Shown: positions 8,196-18,023 of the stretch, piece after piece
Layout: the number at the start of each line of letters is the position of its first letter
How positions within the stretch are numbered: the stretch's first letter is position 1
Source: Planococcus sp. APC 4015
Lineage (GTDB): Bacteria; Actinomycetota; Actinomycetes; Actinomycetales; Microbacteriaceae
Direction: 5' to 3'
Assembly: GCA_030407505.1 (NCBI GenBank)
Contig: JASDDH010000001.1
Coordinates: 124,001-188,000 of the forward strand
DNA: 64,000 nucleotides
The notes under the pieces: generated by a model
What the model saw: the letters and a program-made list of their open reading frames with translations, nothing else
The model's database searches: none
What the model was told of the DNA's origin: nothing
Made by a program: the position numbers and the translations under genes

Positions 8196-9233
8196 TCAGG
8201 CTCCGAACGGCGCACGCGTCGCGATGACCGTGACCAGACGCTCGAGCGCGAACACCGAGTCCCGGGAACCGCCCTTGACCTCGACGTCGGCTCGCGCCGC
8301 AGCCTGGATCGCCATGCCGAGCGTCGTCTCGTTCCATCCGGTCAGATCGCGCTTGGCCCGGTCCACCTGCCAATCCTTGAGCCCGAGCCGGGCCGCGAGG
8401 GCGCCAGACGACTCCCGGTGACCGGCGACGCGGGCCATCGTCCGCAGCTTCGAGGCGATGGCCGCCACGAGCGGCACGGGATCGGCGCCCGATGCCAGCG
8501 CGTGGCGCAGCGCGATGAGCGCGTCGCCGTAGCGCCCCGCGATCGCGGTGTCGGCGACGGTGAAGGCGGACGTCTCGACGCGCCCGCCGTAGTAGCGCTC
8601 GACGACCTGATCGGTGATGTCGCCGGGCACGTCGGCGATGAGCTGCTGACAGGCTGCCGCGAGCTCGGTCACATCGTCGGCGAACGCCGACACGAGGGTG
8701 CGCAGGGCCGTGGGGGCGATGCGCTTGTGAGCCGCGCGGAACTCTCCGGCGGCGAAGTCGAACTTGTCGGAGTCGCGTTTGATCGCAGCGCACGGGATCT
8801 CGACGCCCGCGCCGGTGCCGGCGCGGATCGCGTCGAGCAGCTTCTTGCCGCGCACGCTCGCGCCGGTGTGTCGAAGGACCACCGTGGCGCCCTCCTGCGG
8901 CATCTGCAGGTACGACAGCGCCTCGCCCAGGAACGCGTCGGAGCACTTCTCCACTCCGGTGACACGCACGAGTCGCGGTTCGCCGAACAGCGACGGCGAC
9001 GTGAGGCCCAGCAGTGTGCCCGCCGCGTAGTCGTCAGCTCGGATATCGGAGACCTCGAGACTCGCGTCCTCGGCGCGCAGGTACTCGCGGAGCCCCGCGA
9101 TCGCCCGCTCCGCGCAGACGTCTTCGGGCCCGGACACCAGCACGATCGGCGCCGGCTGCGGCTCGCGCCACGACAGCTGCGGGATCGCACTCTTGGACGC
9201 CGACGCGGGTGAGCGTCGCGGTGCCGGGGCCAT
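8196..9233 (-). CDS. holA: DNA polymerase III subunit delta
   Basis: Clamp-loader wrench subunit that opens the beta sliding clamp; 345 residues. It begins with a short Ala/Pro/Ser-rich leader, then VLVSGPEDVCAERAIAGLR, the degenerate Walker A-like region of delta. LFGEPRLVRVTGVEK follows, and the C-terminal collar domain (LASGADPVPLVAAIASKLR, LGLKDWQVDRAKRDL) closes it. The ATG is preceded by TAGGCT at six bases, so the gene is probably transcribed separately and leaderless. It lies just downstream of comEC on the same strand, a neighbourhood conserved across many Gram-positives. Confidence 0.93.
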   Translation of the reverse strand: MAPAPRRSPASASKSAIPQLSWREPQPAPIVLVSGPEDVCAERAIAGLREYLRAEDASLEVSDIRADDYAAGTLLGLTSPSLFGEPRLVRVTGVEKCSDAFLGEALSYLQMPQEGATVVLRHTGASVRGKKLLDAIRAGTGAGVEIPCAAIKRDSDKFDFAAGEFRAAHKRIAPTALRTLVSAFADDVTELAAACQQLIADVPGDITDQVVERYYGGRVETSAFTVADTAIAGRYGDALIALRHALASGADPVPLVAAIASKLRTMARVAGHRESSGALAARLGLKDWQVDRAKRDLTGWNETTLGMAIQAAARADVEVKGGSRDSVFALERLVTVIATRAPFGA

Positions 9234-9239
9234 GCATCC

Positions 9240-9245
9240 AGCCTA
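9240..9245 (-). promoter_or_regulatory. Leaderless -10 for holA
   Basis: TAGGCT on the minus strand, six bases before the ATG at 9233. It overlaps the last codons of comEC, so holA can be expressed independently of the com genes. Confidence 0.55.
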
Positions 9246-11582
9246 CTCATCGCCGCCGACGCGCTCCCGCCAGACGGCGACGCCGTCACGGCGGGGCGAG
9301 ATCACGATGAGGCCCTGGGTGTCGGTGCGGGCGACCCGCGCACCCAGGGCCGAGACGACGTCCAGGATCTCCCGACGCGGATGCCCGAAGTCGTTGTCGG
9401 CGCCCACGGTCACGAGGGCGACGGACGGCTCGGCTGCGACGTAGAGCGCGGGCTCTTGATCGGCACTGCCGTGATGGGCGACCTTCACGATCGCATAGGG
9501 CGGCGACAGCGCACCGGATGCCGCGAGTGCCCGCTGCGGCGATGCCGACAGGTCGCCCAGCATGAGTGTCGGGGGGACACCGCCGCCGCGTACGTCGAGC
9601 ACGACGCTGGCATCGTTGCCGCTCGGGAAGGCCGGGCTCTCGGCGCGCGGCCAGAGCACGCTCCACCGCGCGCCGCCGAGCGCGCCGGACATCCCCGAGG
9701 CCGCCTCGTCGCTTCGCGCTCCCCCGGCGACGAGCGTCGTGATGATCCTCTCGTCCGCCGCGTCGGCAGGCGGTCCGTGCAGCACGCGCGTCACACGCCC
9801 CTCCAGCGCGGACACTCCACCGACGTGGTCGAGGTCGAAATGCGACAGCACGAGCAGATCGATGCGATCGACGCCGACGCGTCGCAGACACGCGTCGAGG
9901 GCGGCCGGGTCGGGTCCGGCATCCATCAGCGCAACCTGACCCGCCGAGCGCACCAGCACCGCGTCGCCCTGCCCCACGTCGCACGCGATGATCGACCAAT
10001 CCCGCGGGATCCCCCACGGACCGGCGACGCCCGTCGACAGCGCGCCGCCGCCGGCGATGCCGACGACGAGCGCGACCAGCGCGCCCGACGCACCGCGCGC
10101 GGCGCGCCAGCGACCCGGCGCGACGGCGACGAGCACGCCGACGGCGACTCCGAGCCCGGCCAGGAGCGCGGCGCCGGGCACGCCCTCGACCCACGGCACG
10201 ACGTCCCCCGGAAGCGTCGTGATGCTCGCCGCGGTGCCGGCGATCCACGATGCCGGCAGCCAGGCGAGCGCGGCGAGGCCGGACTGCAGCCAGGGCAGCG
10301 GCGCAGCCAGACACGCGGCGAGTCCGAGCACCGTGGCGATCGGAGCGGCGGGCGCGGCGAGCATGTTGGCGACCACGCCGTAGAGCGGCACGCTCGGCTC
10401 GATGAGGATCAGCAGCGGCCCGCAGGCCAGCTGCGCCGCCAGGGGCACGGACAGGCCGAGCGCCAGCGCGCGGGGCAGCACGCGCTGCAGGCCGATGGCG
10501 AACGGACGCGCGAAGAGGAGGAGGGACGCCGTCGCCGTGGCCGACAGCGCGAAGCCGAGTGAACCCGCGAGCCACGGGTCGGCGACGAGGATCACCGTGA
10601 CGGCGACGCTCAAGACGGCCATGCCCACCCCCGGTCTGCCCAGCAGCACGGCGAGCATCGCGATCGAGGCCATCGCGGCCGCCCGCACGACGCTCGGCTC
10701 GGGGGTGACCAGCAGCACGAAGCCGCCGAGTGCGGCGAGACCGACCCCGACGCGCACAGCCCTGCTCGCCCCGAGCGCCGCCGCGGCGAGGAAGGCGAGT
10801 CCGACGACGAGCGCGCAGTTCGCACCCGACACCGCGGTCAGGTGCGACAGCGACGACCGCTTCATCGCGGCATCGAGCTCGGGGTCGACAGCCGAGGTGT
10901 CGCCCACCGCCAGTCCGGGGACGAGTCCGGCGCCCCAGCCCGGCAGCCCCTCGGCCGCCGCGACGAGCCCCCGGCGGAGGCCGCCGGTGACCGCCGGTGC
11001 GCCCTGCGCCGGCGCTGTCACCGAGACGCCGCGGGATGCCCGCACCTCGAGCACCGCCCGCCGGCCGGGGTCGGCGGGCATCGCGGTGCCGAACACGTCG
11101 ACGACCGCGCCGACGTCGAGCACCGACCCGGGCGCGAGGTCGTCGGGCGACACGCGCACGATCACCTCGCCGCGCACGACATGTGCCCGGTCACCGATCG
11201 TCACCGATCGGGCGACGGCGTCGAACGCGAGCAAGCCGTCCGCCCGGCGCTCGAGCTTGCCCACGACGTCGGCGCGCATCTCGATGGCCCTCCCCCCGGC
11301 GACGGCCAGGCTCGCGAGACCATCACGCGCCGGCTGCGCGAACGCGACGTGCGATGCCGTGACGGCTGCGGCGACGAGGCTCACCGAGATGATCACGAGT
11401 GCCAACCGGGTCGTGCGGGCCCGGCCCGAACGGACGGTCATCGCCGCGAGCACCACGAGACCCGCGACCCACAGCGCACCGGCGACGACGGACGCGGCAT
11501 CCGGGATCATCGTCAGGGCGAACGCCGTCGCCCACGTCAACGCGACGACGGGCAGCAGCCGGTGGCGACCGTGCGTGCTCAC
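9243..11582 (-). CDS. comEC: ComEC/Rec2 family DNA-uptake channel
   Basis: Polytopic membrane protein of 779 residues that, in competent bacteria, carries single-stranded DNA across the membrane. Early hydrophobic helices lie in the first 90 residues, followed by a soluble OB-like region. The Competence domain comes next with many helices, including SLSHLTAVSGANCALVVGLA, a ComEC hallmark. The C-terminal third is a metallo-beta-lactamase-like domain with IIACDVGQGDAVLVR and the metal motif LSHFDLDHVGG. Full-length and without frameshifts. The stop of comEA overlaps its start by 4 bp. No pilus genes are seen nearby, so actual competence is unproven. Confidence 0.93.
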   Translation of the reverse strand: MSTHGRHRLLPVVALTWATAFALTMIPDAASVVAGALWVAGLVVLAAMTVRSGRARTTRLALVIISVSLVAAAVTASHVAFAQPARDGLASLAVAGGRAIEMRADVVGKLERRADGLLAFDAVARSVTIGDRAHVVRGEVIVRVSPDDLAPGSVLDVGAVVDVFGTAMPADPGRRAVLEVRASRGVSVTAPAQGAPAVTGGLRRGLVAAAEGLPGWGAGLVPGLAVGDTSAVDPELDAAMKRSSLSHLTAVSGANCALVVGLAFLAAAALGASRAVRVGVGLAALGGFVLLVTPEPSVVRAAAMASIAMLAVLLGRPGVGMAVLSVAVTVILVADPWLAGSLGFALSATATASLLLFARPFAIGLQRVLPRALALGLSVPLAAQLACGPLLILIEPSVPLYGVVANMLAAPAAPIATVLGLAACLAAPLPWLQSGLAALAWLPASWIAGTAASITTLPGDVVPWVEGVPGAALLAGLGVAVGVLVAVAPGRWRAARGASGALVALVVGIAGGGALSTGVAGPWGIPRDWSIIACDVGQGDAVLVRSAGQVALMDAGPDPAALDACLRRVGVDRIDLLVLSHFDLDHVGGVSALEGRVTRVLHGPPADAADERIITTLVAGGARSDEAASGMSGALGGARWSVLWPRAESPAFPSGNDASVVLDVRGGGVPPTLMLGDLSASPQRALAASGALSPPYAIVKVAHHGSADQEPALYVAAEPSVALVTVGADNDFGHPRREILDVVSALGARVARTDTQGLIVISPRRDGVAVWRERVGGDE

Positions 11583-12172
11583 ACCGTCACGAGCTCGCGC
11601 AGGGCCTCGAGCATCTTGTCTCCGATGCCCGGCACCGCCAGCAGGTCGTCGACGCTCGTGAAGCGACCGTTCGCGTCGCGCCAGTCGATGATGCGCTGCG
11701 CCATGGCCGCGCCGATGCGCGGCAGCGTGTCGAGCTCGGCGACGCCGGCCGTGTTGAGGTTGACGCGGCCGTCACCCGCGGGCACCGTCGCCGAGGCGGG
11801 CGTCTCGCCCTGCAGCGGCACGTGCAGCTGCTCGCCGTCGCCGATCTCGCGCGCGAGATTCACCGATGCCTCGTCGGCTCCCGCCGCGAAGCCGCCGGCG
11901 GCGGCGACCGCGTCGACCACGCGCGCCCCCTCATCGAGCACGTACAGTCCGGGCGCCGCGACGGCGCCCGAGACATGCACGTAGACGGATGCCGGGGCCG
12001 CGGCATCCGGAACCTCGCTCGACTTCTCGAACGCGACGGATTCGACCGGGGCACCCGCCCCGCGCAGGATGCCGATGCCGACGGTGATCGCCAGCGCGGC
12101 GATCACGACGACGAGTGCCGCACCGAGACCGAGCCGCCGCCGGGGAGCGGCGGGCGTCTGTTCGGCGGTCAC
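11579..12172 (-). CDS. comEA: ComEA family helix-hairpin-helix DNA-binding protein
   Basis: A 197-residue membrane-anchored DNA receptor. One transmembrane helix lies at about residues 13-33 (LGLGAALVVVIAALAITVGI). An SLBB-type domain follows (VYVHVSGAVAAPGLYVL) with a charged linker. The C-terminal paired helix-hairpin-helix domain contains VNLNTAGVAELDTLPRIGA and VDDLLAVPGIGDKMLEALR. The GTG start has TAGCGT six bases upstream. Overlaps comEC by 4 bp; the two form a late-competence pair. Confidence 0.93.
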   Translation of the reverse strand: MTAEQTPAAPRRRLGLGAALVVVIAALAITVGIGILRGAGAPVESVAFEKSSEVPDAAAPASVYVHVSGAVAAPGLYVLDEGARVVDAVAAAGGFAAGADEASVNLAREIGDGEQLHVPLQGETPASATVPAGDGRVNLNTAGVAELDTLPRIGAAMAQRIIDWRDANGRFTSVDDLLAVPGIGDKMLEALRELVTV

Positions 12173-12178
12173 CCGCTC

Positions 12179-12184
12179 ACGCTA
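12179..12184 (-). promoter_or_regulatory. Leaderless -10 for comEA-comEC
   Basis: TAGCGT on the minus strand, six bases before the GTG start of comEA. Confidence 0.55.
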
Positions 12185-12264
12185 GAGGGGGGCGATCCCC
12201 TCCGCCAGGCGCTCCCCGGATCGGTGGAGTCGGTGGCGCTGTCACCGACCTGGGGAGGAATGCC

Positions 12265-14850
12265 TCACCGCGTGCTGAAGCTGACGACCTTCGGGGCGCG
12301 CACGATCGCACGCACGATCTCGCGGTCTCCGAGCGAACGCAGCACCTTGTCGTTCGCCCGCGCGAGCTTCTCGAGCTCGCCCGCATCAATGCGGGCGGGA
12401 ACTTCGAGGGTCGCCCGCACCTTGCCGTCGATCTGCACGACCGCCGTCACCGAATCCTCCACGAGCAGCATGGGGTCCGCCTGACGCCAGGGCACGAGTC
12501 CGACGAACGGCTTGTAGCCAAGGATCTCCCACATCTCCTCCGCCGTGTGCGGCGCGAAGAGGTCGAGGACCATGGCGGTGACCTCGGCGGCTTCGCGCAC
12601 GGCCGGATCGGCGGCGCCGGCCCCCGAGTCGATCGTCTTGCGCGTGGCGTTGACGAGCTCCATGAGTCGTGCCACGACGACGTTGAACTTGTTCTGCTCG
12701 ATGAGACCGGATGCCTCGGCCAGCAGTCGGTGGGTGACCCGGCGCAGAGCGATGTCACCCTCGGCCCAGATCACGTCGGGCTCGCTCGTGACGTCCTGGG
12801 CGATGCGCATCGCCCGGGCGAGGAACTTCGCCGCGCCCGTCGTCGAGACGTCCTCCCAGTTGATGTCGTCCTCGACCGGTCCCGCGAACGCGATCGCGAC
12901 CCGCACGACGTCGGCGCCGGGGTCGACCATGCTCGCGGCGAACTCGACGAGGTTGCCCTTGCTCTTGCTCATCTTCGAGCCGTCGAGCAGCACCATGCCC
13001 TGGTTGATGAGGCTCGAGAACGGCTCGGTGAACTCGACCAGGCCCATGTCGAAGAGCACCTTGGTGATGAATCGCGCGTAGAGCAGATGCAGGATGGCGT
13101 GCTCGACGCCGCCGATGTACGAGTCGACGGGGCCCCACTTGTCGGCCTCGCGGGTCGAGAACGCCTGGGTCGGGTCGCCCGGGTTGAGGAAGCGCAGGAA
13201 GTACCAGGAGCTGTCGACGAAGGTGTCCATCGTGTCGGCGTCACGGAGAGCCGGTTCACCGGTCTCGGGGTCGACGGTGTTGATCCAGTCCGCGGCGCCG
13301 CCGAGCGGTGACGTGCCCTTCGGCGTGAGGTCCAGACCCTTGGCGTCGGGGAGCGTGAGCGGCAGCTGATCCTCGGGAACGGGGACGATGCGGCCGTCCT
13401 CGGTGTGGATCATCGGGATCGGCGTGCCCCAGAAGCGCTGGCGGGAGATCAGCCAGTCGCGGAGGCGATACGACTTCGCCGCGCGGCCGACGCCCTTGGC
13501 CTGCAGCTCCTCGGTCATCCGGGCGATCGCGTTGCGCTTGGAGAGCCCGTCGAGCGAGCCGGAGTTGACCATGCGACCCTCGCCCGTCAGGGCGATTCCG
13601 GTGCGCGCAGGATCGATGCTCTCGAGCGCGTCGTCGGCGCCGGGATCGATCGGCACCCCGTGCTCGTCAAGCTCGATGACCGGGATGGCTCCGGTGATGG
13701 GGGCGGTGGTGTCGACGACGACCTTGACCGGCAGGTCGAACGCACGCGCGAAGTCGAGGTCTCGCTGATCGTGGGCGGGCACCGCCATGACGGCACCGTG
13801 GCCGTAGTCTGCCAGCACGTAGTCGGCCGCCCACACCGGCAGCCGCTCGCCATTGACGGGGTTGATGGCGTAGCGGCCGAGGAACACGCCCGTCTTGGGG
13901 CGATCGGTGCTCTGTCGTTCGATGTCGGTGTGCTTCTGGACCTGGTCGAGGTAGTCCTGGAACCGCACGCGCACGTCCGCGTCGGCCCCCGCGACGAGCT
14001 CGGCGGCCAGATCGCTGTCGGGTGCGACGACGAAGAACGTCGCGCCGTGCAGAGTGTCGGGGCGCGTGGAGAACACGGTGACGCGCTCGTCACGACCCTC
14101 GATCTCGAATACGATGTCTGCGCCGACCGACCTGCCGATCCAGTTGCGCTGCATCCGGATGACCTTCTGCGGCCAGAAGCCCTCGAGCTGGTTGAGGTCG
14201 TCCAGGAGGCGGTCGGCGTAGTCGGTGATCTTGAAGTACCACTGGGTGAGCTTCTTCTTCACGACCTCGGCGCCGCACCGCTCGCAGTGCCCGTCGACGA
14301 CCTGCTCGTTGGCGAGCACGGTCTGGTCGTTCGGGCACCAGTTGACCGGGCTCTCCTTGCGGTAGGCGAGGTCGCGCTCGTACAGCTTCTGGAACAGCCA
14401 CTGGTTCCAGTGGTAGTAGTCGGGATCGCTCGTGTGGAGGATCCGCGACCAGTCGTACGAGGAGCCGTACTCGCGGAAGCTCTTCTTGTGCTGCGCGATG
14501 TTCGCGTAGGTCCACTCGCGCGGGTCGGCCCCACGCTGGATCGCGGCGTTCTCGGCGGGGAGTCCGAACGAGTCCCAGCCGATCGGGTTGAGCACGTTGT
14601 ATCCGCGGTGGCGCCAGAAGCGGGCGACGATGTCGACGTACGCGTAGCTCTCGGCATGACCCATGTGCAGGTCGCCCGAGGGGTACGGGAACATGCCCAG
14701 CACGTACTTGCGCGGTCGCGAATCGGTCGGGCCCCCGGCCCGGAACGGGTCGGCCTCAGCCCAGCGCGCCTGCCACTTCTGCTGGATGGCGTGGGCGTCG
14801 AAGCCGCCGTCGGCGGGCGCCGACGCGTCGGGGGGCAGAGTCTGACTCAC
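12265..14850 (-). CDS. leuS: Leucine--tRNA ligase
   Basis: Class Ia aminoacyl-tRNA synthetase charging tRNA-Leu; 861 residues, usual length. The HIGH-type motif is in [15 protein letters not shown] (near residue 60) and the KMSKS motif in [10 protein letters not shown] (near residue 625). A CP1 editing domain lies in between (the region around [14 protein letters not shown]), with a Zn-like CxxC pair in CERCGAE. The C-terminal anticodon-binding part ends in [10 protein letters not shown]. The GTG start gives [10 protein letters not shown]; the next upstream hexamer resembling a -10 (TAGCCT) implies a leader of about 45 nt. No T-box signature was found before it. Confidence 0.97.
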   Translation of the reverse strand: MSQTLPPDASAPADGGFDAHAIQQKWQARWAEADPFRAGGPTDSRPRKYVLGMFPYPSGDLHMGHAESYAYVDIVARFWRHRGYNVLNPIGWDSFGLPAENAAIQRGADPREWTYANIAQHKKSFREYGSSYDWSRILHTSDPDYYHWNQWLFQKLYERDLAYRKESPVNWCPNDQTVLANEQVVDGHCERCGAEVVKKKLTQWYFKITDYADRLLDDLNQLEGFWPQKVIRMQRNWIGRSVGADIVFEIEGRDERVTVFSTRPDTLHGATFFVVAPDSDLAAELVAGADADVRVRFQDYLDQVQKHTDIERQSTDRPKTGVFLGRYAINPVNGERLPVWAADYVLADYGHGAVMAVPAHDQRDLDFARAFDLPVKVVVDTTAPITGAIPVIELDEHGVPIDPGADDALESIDPARTGIALTGEGRMVNSGSLDGLSKRNAIARMTEELQAKGVGRAAKSYRLRDWLISRQRFWGTPIPMIHTEDGRIVPVPEDQLPLTLPDAKGLDLTPKGTSPLGGAADWINTVDPETGEPALRDADTMDTFVDSSWYFLRFLNPGDPTQAFSTREADKWGPVDSYIGGVEHAILHLLYARFITKVLFDMGLVEFTEPFSSLINQGMVLLDGSKMSKSKGNLVEFAASMVDPGADVVRVAIAFAGPVEDDINWEDVSTTGAAKFLARAMRIAQDVTSEPDVIWAEGDIALRRVTHRLLAEASGLIEQNKFNVVVARLMELVNATRKTIDSGAGAADPAVREAAEVTAMVLDLFAPHTAEEMWEILGYKPFVGLVPWRQADPMLLVEDSVTAVVQIDGKVRATLEVPARIDAGELEKLARANDKVLRSLGDREIVRAIVRAPKVVSFSTR

Positions 14851-14902
14851 GAGGTGGGACCAATCATGGGGGTGCGCGGGTGGCGTTCGGGCGCCGTCGT
14901 AC

Positions 14903-14908
14903 AGGCTA
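14903..14908 (-). promoter_or_regulatory. Candidate -10 of leuS
   Basis: TAGCCT on the minus strand, 52 bp before the leuS GTG. No clear -35. Confidence 0.35.
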
Positions 14909-14922
14909 CCGGACGGCGCGGT

Positions 14923-16221
14923 TCACCAGCCGGGGGGCAGGATGCCGCCGATCGCCGCCAGCGGACCCCGCGCCTTGATCCCCACCTCGGCGACCTCCGC
15001 CGCGGCATCCGATCCCCAGGTGATGCCGCCTCCGGCTCCGACATAGGCGCCGTGCGCGTGGACGACGACCGAGCGGATCACCATCGCGAGGTCGAGGGCG
15101 CCGTCGTCGCCGACCCAGCCGAATGCGCCGGCGAACACGCCGCGCGGCGCCTCTTCGAGGCGATGCAGGATCGTCATCGCCGAGAGCTTGGGTGCTCCGG
15201 TCATGCTGCCGGCGGGGAAGGCCGCGTCCAGGAGCTCGTCCAGCGTGGTGCCCGCCGTGAGCACGCCCGAGACGGTGCTCACGAGCTGGTGGACGGCCGG
15301 GTAGGTCTCGACATCGAGCAGCGCGTCCACCCCGACCGTTCCGTCGACGCACACCCGCGACAGATCGTTGCGCATGAGGTCGACGATCATGACGTTCTCG
15401 GCCCGCTCCTTCTCGCTCGCGACCAGCTCGGCTGCGAGGGCCGCATCCTCCGCGGCATCGCGACCGCGCGGACGAGTGCCCTTGATGGGGCGGGTGCGCA
15501 CGAAACCCTGTTCGACCTCGAGGAACCGCTCGGGGCTCGCGCTCGCCAGGGCGGAGTCGCCGGATACGACGAGTCCCCCGTGGTGGGCGGGGGTGGCGGA
15601 GCGCAGACGTCGATAGGCCCCGACCGCATCGACGGGCGCCGCGACGTCGAATCGCGTCGTGAGACACAGCTGATACGCGTCGCCCTCGCGGATCGCGCCG
15701 CGACACTCCTCCACCAGTGCCGTGTACTGCCCGGGCTCGTGGCGGGCGTTCACCGCCCGCGGGTCAGCGGCATCCACAGCCTCCGCCGGAGGCAGATCCG
15801 CCACCGACGCGGCGAACTCCTGCGCCGACGAGGCAGGCGCGAAGGCCCACGCACGGGCGGACGTGTGGTCAAAGGCGACGAAACCGCCGGCTCGGATCCA
15901 GCGTTCCTGCGGAACGTCGTCACCGGATGCCGCCACCGGCGCGCCGGCGCGCGCGGCTGCATCCTCGTAACCGAGCCAGCCGACCCATCCGCCGCGGAAG
16001 CGCCCCCCGGGGCCTGCGCCTCGCTCCGCCGTCAGCTGCACGGCGCGCACGCGCCCGGCGTCGAGCTCGGGTTCACCGTGCCCGACCCAGCTCCAACCGT
16101 CGGTCGCGCCGGGTCCGGCATCCAGCCAGAAGACGTGCTCGTGTCGCGCCTGCAGAGACAAGAAGACCGCTTCCGGGTCCATCGCGCCGCGAAGTTCGAT
16201 CGGGACGAGCTGATCCGACAT
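14923..16221 (-). CDS. pabB: Aminodeoxychorismate synthase component I (PabB)
   Basis: Chorismate-binding enzyme (432 residues) that makes 4-amino-4-deoxychorismate for p-aminobenzoate and folate. The N-terminal domain holds GWVGWLGYEDAA. The catalytic chorismate-binding domain has RTRPIKGTRPRGRD, AENVMIVDLMRNDLSRVC, FPAGSMTGAPK and YVGAGGGITWGSD. Lys in PIKGT is the PabB-type residue; anthranilate synthases usually have PIAGT. This argues against TrpE. The ATG at 16221 is chosen over upstream in-frame starts because TACCCT lies exactly six bases before it and the family N-terminus begins there. Divergent from dedA. The glutaminase partner PabA is not in the window. Confidence 0.88.
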   Translation of the reverse strand: MSDQLVPIELRGAMDPEAVFLSLQARHEHVFWLDAGPGATDGWSWVGHGEPELDAGRVRAVQLTAERGAGPGGRFRGGWVGWLGYEDAAARAGAPVAASGDDVPQERWIRAGGFVAFDHTSARAWAFAPASSAQEFAASVADLPPAEAVDAADPRAVNARHEPGQYTALVEECRGAIREGDAYQLCLTTRFDVAAPVDAVGAYRRLRSATPAHHGGLVVSGDSALASASPERFLEVEQGFVRTRPIKGTRPRGRDAAEDAALAAELVASEKERAENVMIVDLMRNDLSRVCVDGTVGVDALLDVETYPAVHQLVSTVSGVLTAGTTLDELLDAAFPAGSMTGAPKLSAMTILHRLEEAPRGVFAGAFGWVGDDGALDLAMVIRSVVVHAHGAYVGAGGGITWGSDAAAEVAEVGIKARGPLAAIGGILPPGW

Positions 16222-16227
16222 GTTCTC

Positions 16228-16233
16228 AGGGTA
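16228..16233 (-). promoter_or_regulatory. Leaderless -10 for pabB
   Basis: TACCCT on the minus strand, six bases before the ATG at 16221; half of a second divergent leaderless pair. Confidence 0.55.
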
Positions 16234-16251
16234 GGGCGAGGGGTGGGGCTC

Positions 16252-16257
16252 TAGGCT
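16252..16257 (+). promoter_or_regulatory. Leaderless -10 for the DedA gene
   Basis: TAGGCT, six bases, then the GTG at 16264. Confidence 0.6.
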
Positions 16258-16263
16258 CGTGCC

Positions 16264-16953
16264 GTGAACGAGTTCCTGTCGTGGCTGCTCGACACCGTCC
16301 AGAGCGTGGACCCCGTGCTGCGCACGCTCATCGCCGGGCTCGCCATCATGCTGGAGACGAGCGTGCTCGTCGGGCTGGTGGTACCGGGCGACACCATCGT
16401 CATCGTCGCGGGGACCGCGGTGGCGAGCCCCCTCGAAGGCGTGCTCCTCGGCGTCGCCGTCGTCATCGGCGCCCTGATCGGCGAGAGCATCGGGTTCTGG
16501 CTCGGCCGCCTGTTGGGGCCGAAGATCCGGGACTCCCGGCTGGGCCGACGCATCGGCCACGACAACTGGGCCAAGTCCGAGCGCTACCTGCAGCGGCGCG
16601 GGGGGCCGGCGATCTTCCTGTCCCGCTTCCTGCCCGTCCTGCACTCGCTCGTGCCGCTCACCGTCGGCATGAGCGAGTACTCGTACCGCCGATTCCTCGC
16701 GTGGACCACGCCCGCCTGCATCCTCTGGGCGAGCCTCTACATCTCGGTGTCATCGCTCGCCGCGGGTACGTACCGCGAGCTCGCCGATCAGCTGCACTAC
16801 GCCGGCTACATCTTCGTGGGCGTCATCGTCGTATTCCTTCTCGGCGTCTTCCTCGCCAAGAAGATCATCGAGCGGTCCGAGCGGGCGCACCTCGCCGAGG
16901 AGGCTCCGGCGACCAGCCGTTCGGAGCGCATCGACGAGGACGTGGAAGACTGA
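16264..16953 (+). CDS. DedA family membrane protein
   Basis: A 229-residue inner-membrane protein of the DedA/VTT family, thought to act as lipid scramblases or undecaprenyl-phosphate flippases with proton coupling. Hydrophobic helices are at about residues 20-45, 50-75, 140-165 and 175-200. Typical features are the reentrant segment after VVPGDTIVIVAG, ESIGFWLGRLLG, and RFLPVLHSLVPLTVGMSEY with the conserved RFLP arginine. The C-terminus is charged and cytosolic. The GTG start is supported by a TAGGCT hexamer six bases upstream. It lies 4 bp before the APP1-like gene, so the two form a likely lipid-related operon. Confidence 0.9.
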   Translation: MNEFLSWLLDTVQSVDPVLRTLIAGLAIMLETSVLVGLVVPGDTIVIVAGTAVASPLEGVLLGVAVVIGALIGESIGFWLGRLLGPKIRDSRLGRRIGHDNWAKSERYLQRRGGPAIFLSRFLPVLHSLVPLTVGMSEYSYRRFLAWTTPACILWASLYISVSSLAAGTYRELADQLHYAGYIFVGVIVVFLLGVFLAKKIIERSERAHLAEEAPATSRSERIDEDVED

Positions 16954-16957
16954 GGAG

Positions 16958-17995
16958 ATGCCCGAGAACGTCGAAGAGCCGCCGCGCGCGAAAGTGCTGT
17001 GGCTCGCGCGGCTCGAATACCGCTTCCACTCCTGGCGCGAACGGCGCGCCCGTGCCCGCGGCCTCACCCCCATCGTCACGCCGTTCCCCGGCTATGCGGG
17101 TGTCGACTGGGTGCGCGTGCTCGGTCGCGTGCTGATCGCCTCGCCGGTCAAGGCCCGCACGTCGGGCGAGTACTCCAGCGTCCGCGGGTGGCGCAGCTTC
17201 GCGGCTGTTCCGATCGGCTACGCGCAGGTGAGCGTCACGATCGCGGGAGTCACCCACGAAGTCGTGGCGGACCGGGGCGGTGTGATCGACACGGTCCTGC
17301 CAGCGAACCTCGAACCGGGGTGGCAGACGTTCGAGATGTCGGTCGAAGGCGGCGAGCCGATCGAGACCCGCGTGTTCGTGGTCGGGTCCGACGTGCGATT
17401 CGGCGTGGTGTCCGACATCGACGACACGGTCATGGTCACGGCGCTCCCCCGACCGCTCATCGCGGCGTGGAACTCGTTCGTCGTCGACGAGCACGCGCGT
17501 CAGCCCGTGCCGGGCATGGCGGTTCTGCTCGAGCGCCTGATGCGCGACAACGCGGGGTCGCCCATCGTCTATCTGTCCACCGGCGCGTGGAACGTCGCGC
17601 CGACCCTGGTGCGGTTCCTGCGTCGGCACCTCTTCCCGCCGGGCTCGATGCTGCTCACGGACTGGGGTCCGTCGCACGACCGCTGGTTCCGCAGCGGCAA
17701 GGCCCACAAGGCGGCGAACCTGCGCCGCCTCGCGCGTGAGTTCCCCGACGTGAAATGGCTGCTCATCGGCGACGACGGCCAGCACGACGACGAGCTGTAC
17801 ACCCACTTCACGAGCGAGCACCCGACCAACGTCGCGGGTGTGGCGATCCGCCGTCTCTCACCCGCCGAAGCCGTGCTCGCGGGTGGGCGCACGGCCGTCA
17901 ACGACCATTCCGCGGCGTCGATCCCCTGGGTGAGCGACGACGACGGAGCCGGGCTGCTCGAGCGGCTCGAAGAGGTCGGCGTCATCACCGCCTGA
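16958..17995 (+). CDS. APP1-like phosphatidate phosphatase domain protein (DUF2183)
   Basis: A 345-residue protein whose C-terminal half is the App1/DUF2183 catalytic domain, a HAD-type phosphatidate phosphatase fold. Motif I is VSDIDDTVMVT (DxDxT, about residues 151-161). Motif II is in YLSTGAWNVAPTLVRFL, and a basic GKAHKAANLRRL precedes WLLIGDDGQHDDELY. The N-terminal half is a beta-rich domain of the same family. No signal peptide is present. A GAGGAG-type site precedes the ATG, and the gene starts 4 bp after dedA. Bacterial members are little studied, so the substrate is inferred from yeast App1. Confidence 0.85.
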   Translation: MPENVEEPPRAKVLWLARLEYRFHSWRERRARARGLTPIVTPFPGYAGVDWVRVLGRVLIASPVKARTSGEYSSVRGWRSFAAVPIGYAQVSVTIAGVTHEVVADRGGVIDTVLPANLEPGWQTFEMSVEGGEPIETRVFVVGSDVRFGVVSDIDDTVMVTALPRPLIAAWNSFVVDEHARQPVPGMAVLLERLMRDNAGSPIVYLSTGAWNVAPTLVRFLRRHLFPPGSMLLTDWGPSHDRWFRSGKAHKAANLRRLAREFPDVKWLLIGDDGQHDDELYTHFTSEHPTNVAGVAIRRLSPAEAVLAGGRTAVNDHSAASIPWVSDDDGAGLLERLEEVGVITA

Positions 17996-18011
17996 CGTCG
18001 GACCCCCGTCG

Positions 18012-18017
18012 TAGGCT
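18012..18017 (+). promoter_or_regulatory. Leaderless -10 for the YedK-like gene
   Basis: TAGGCT, six bases, then ATG at 18024. Confidence 0.62.
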
Positions 18018-18023
18018 TGCCGC

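Noticed and set aside
13594-14093. Possible separate small gene within leuS antisense
   Set aside because: Overlaps the editing domain of LeuS in another frame; no independent support.
14923-16221. Anthranilate synthase TrpE
   Set aside because: The active-site PIKGT segment carries the Lys of PabB enzymes; TrpE normally has PIAGT.
16380-16395. TGGTACCGGGCG in the DedA gene resembles the T-box bulge
   Set aside because: It lies inside the coding sequence of a conserved membrane protein, with no specifier stem or antiterminator partner.
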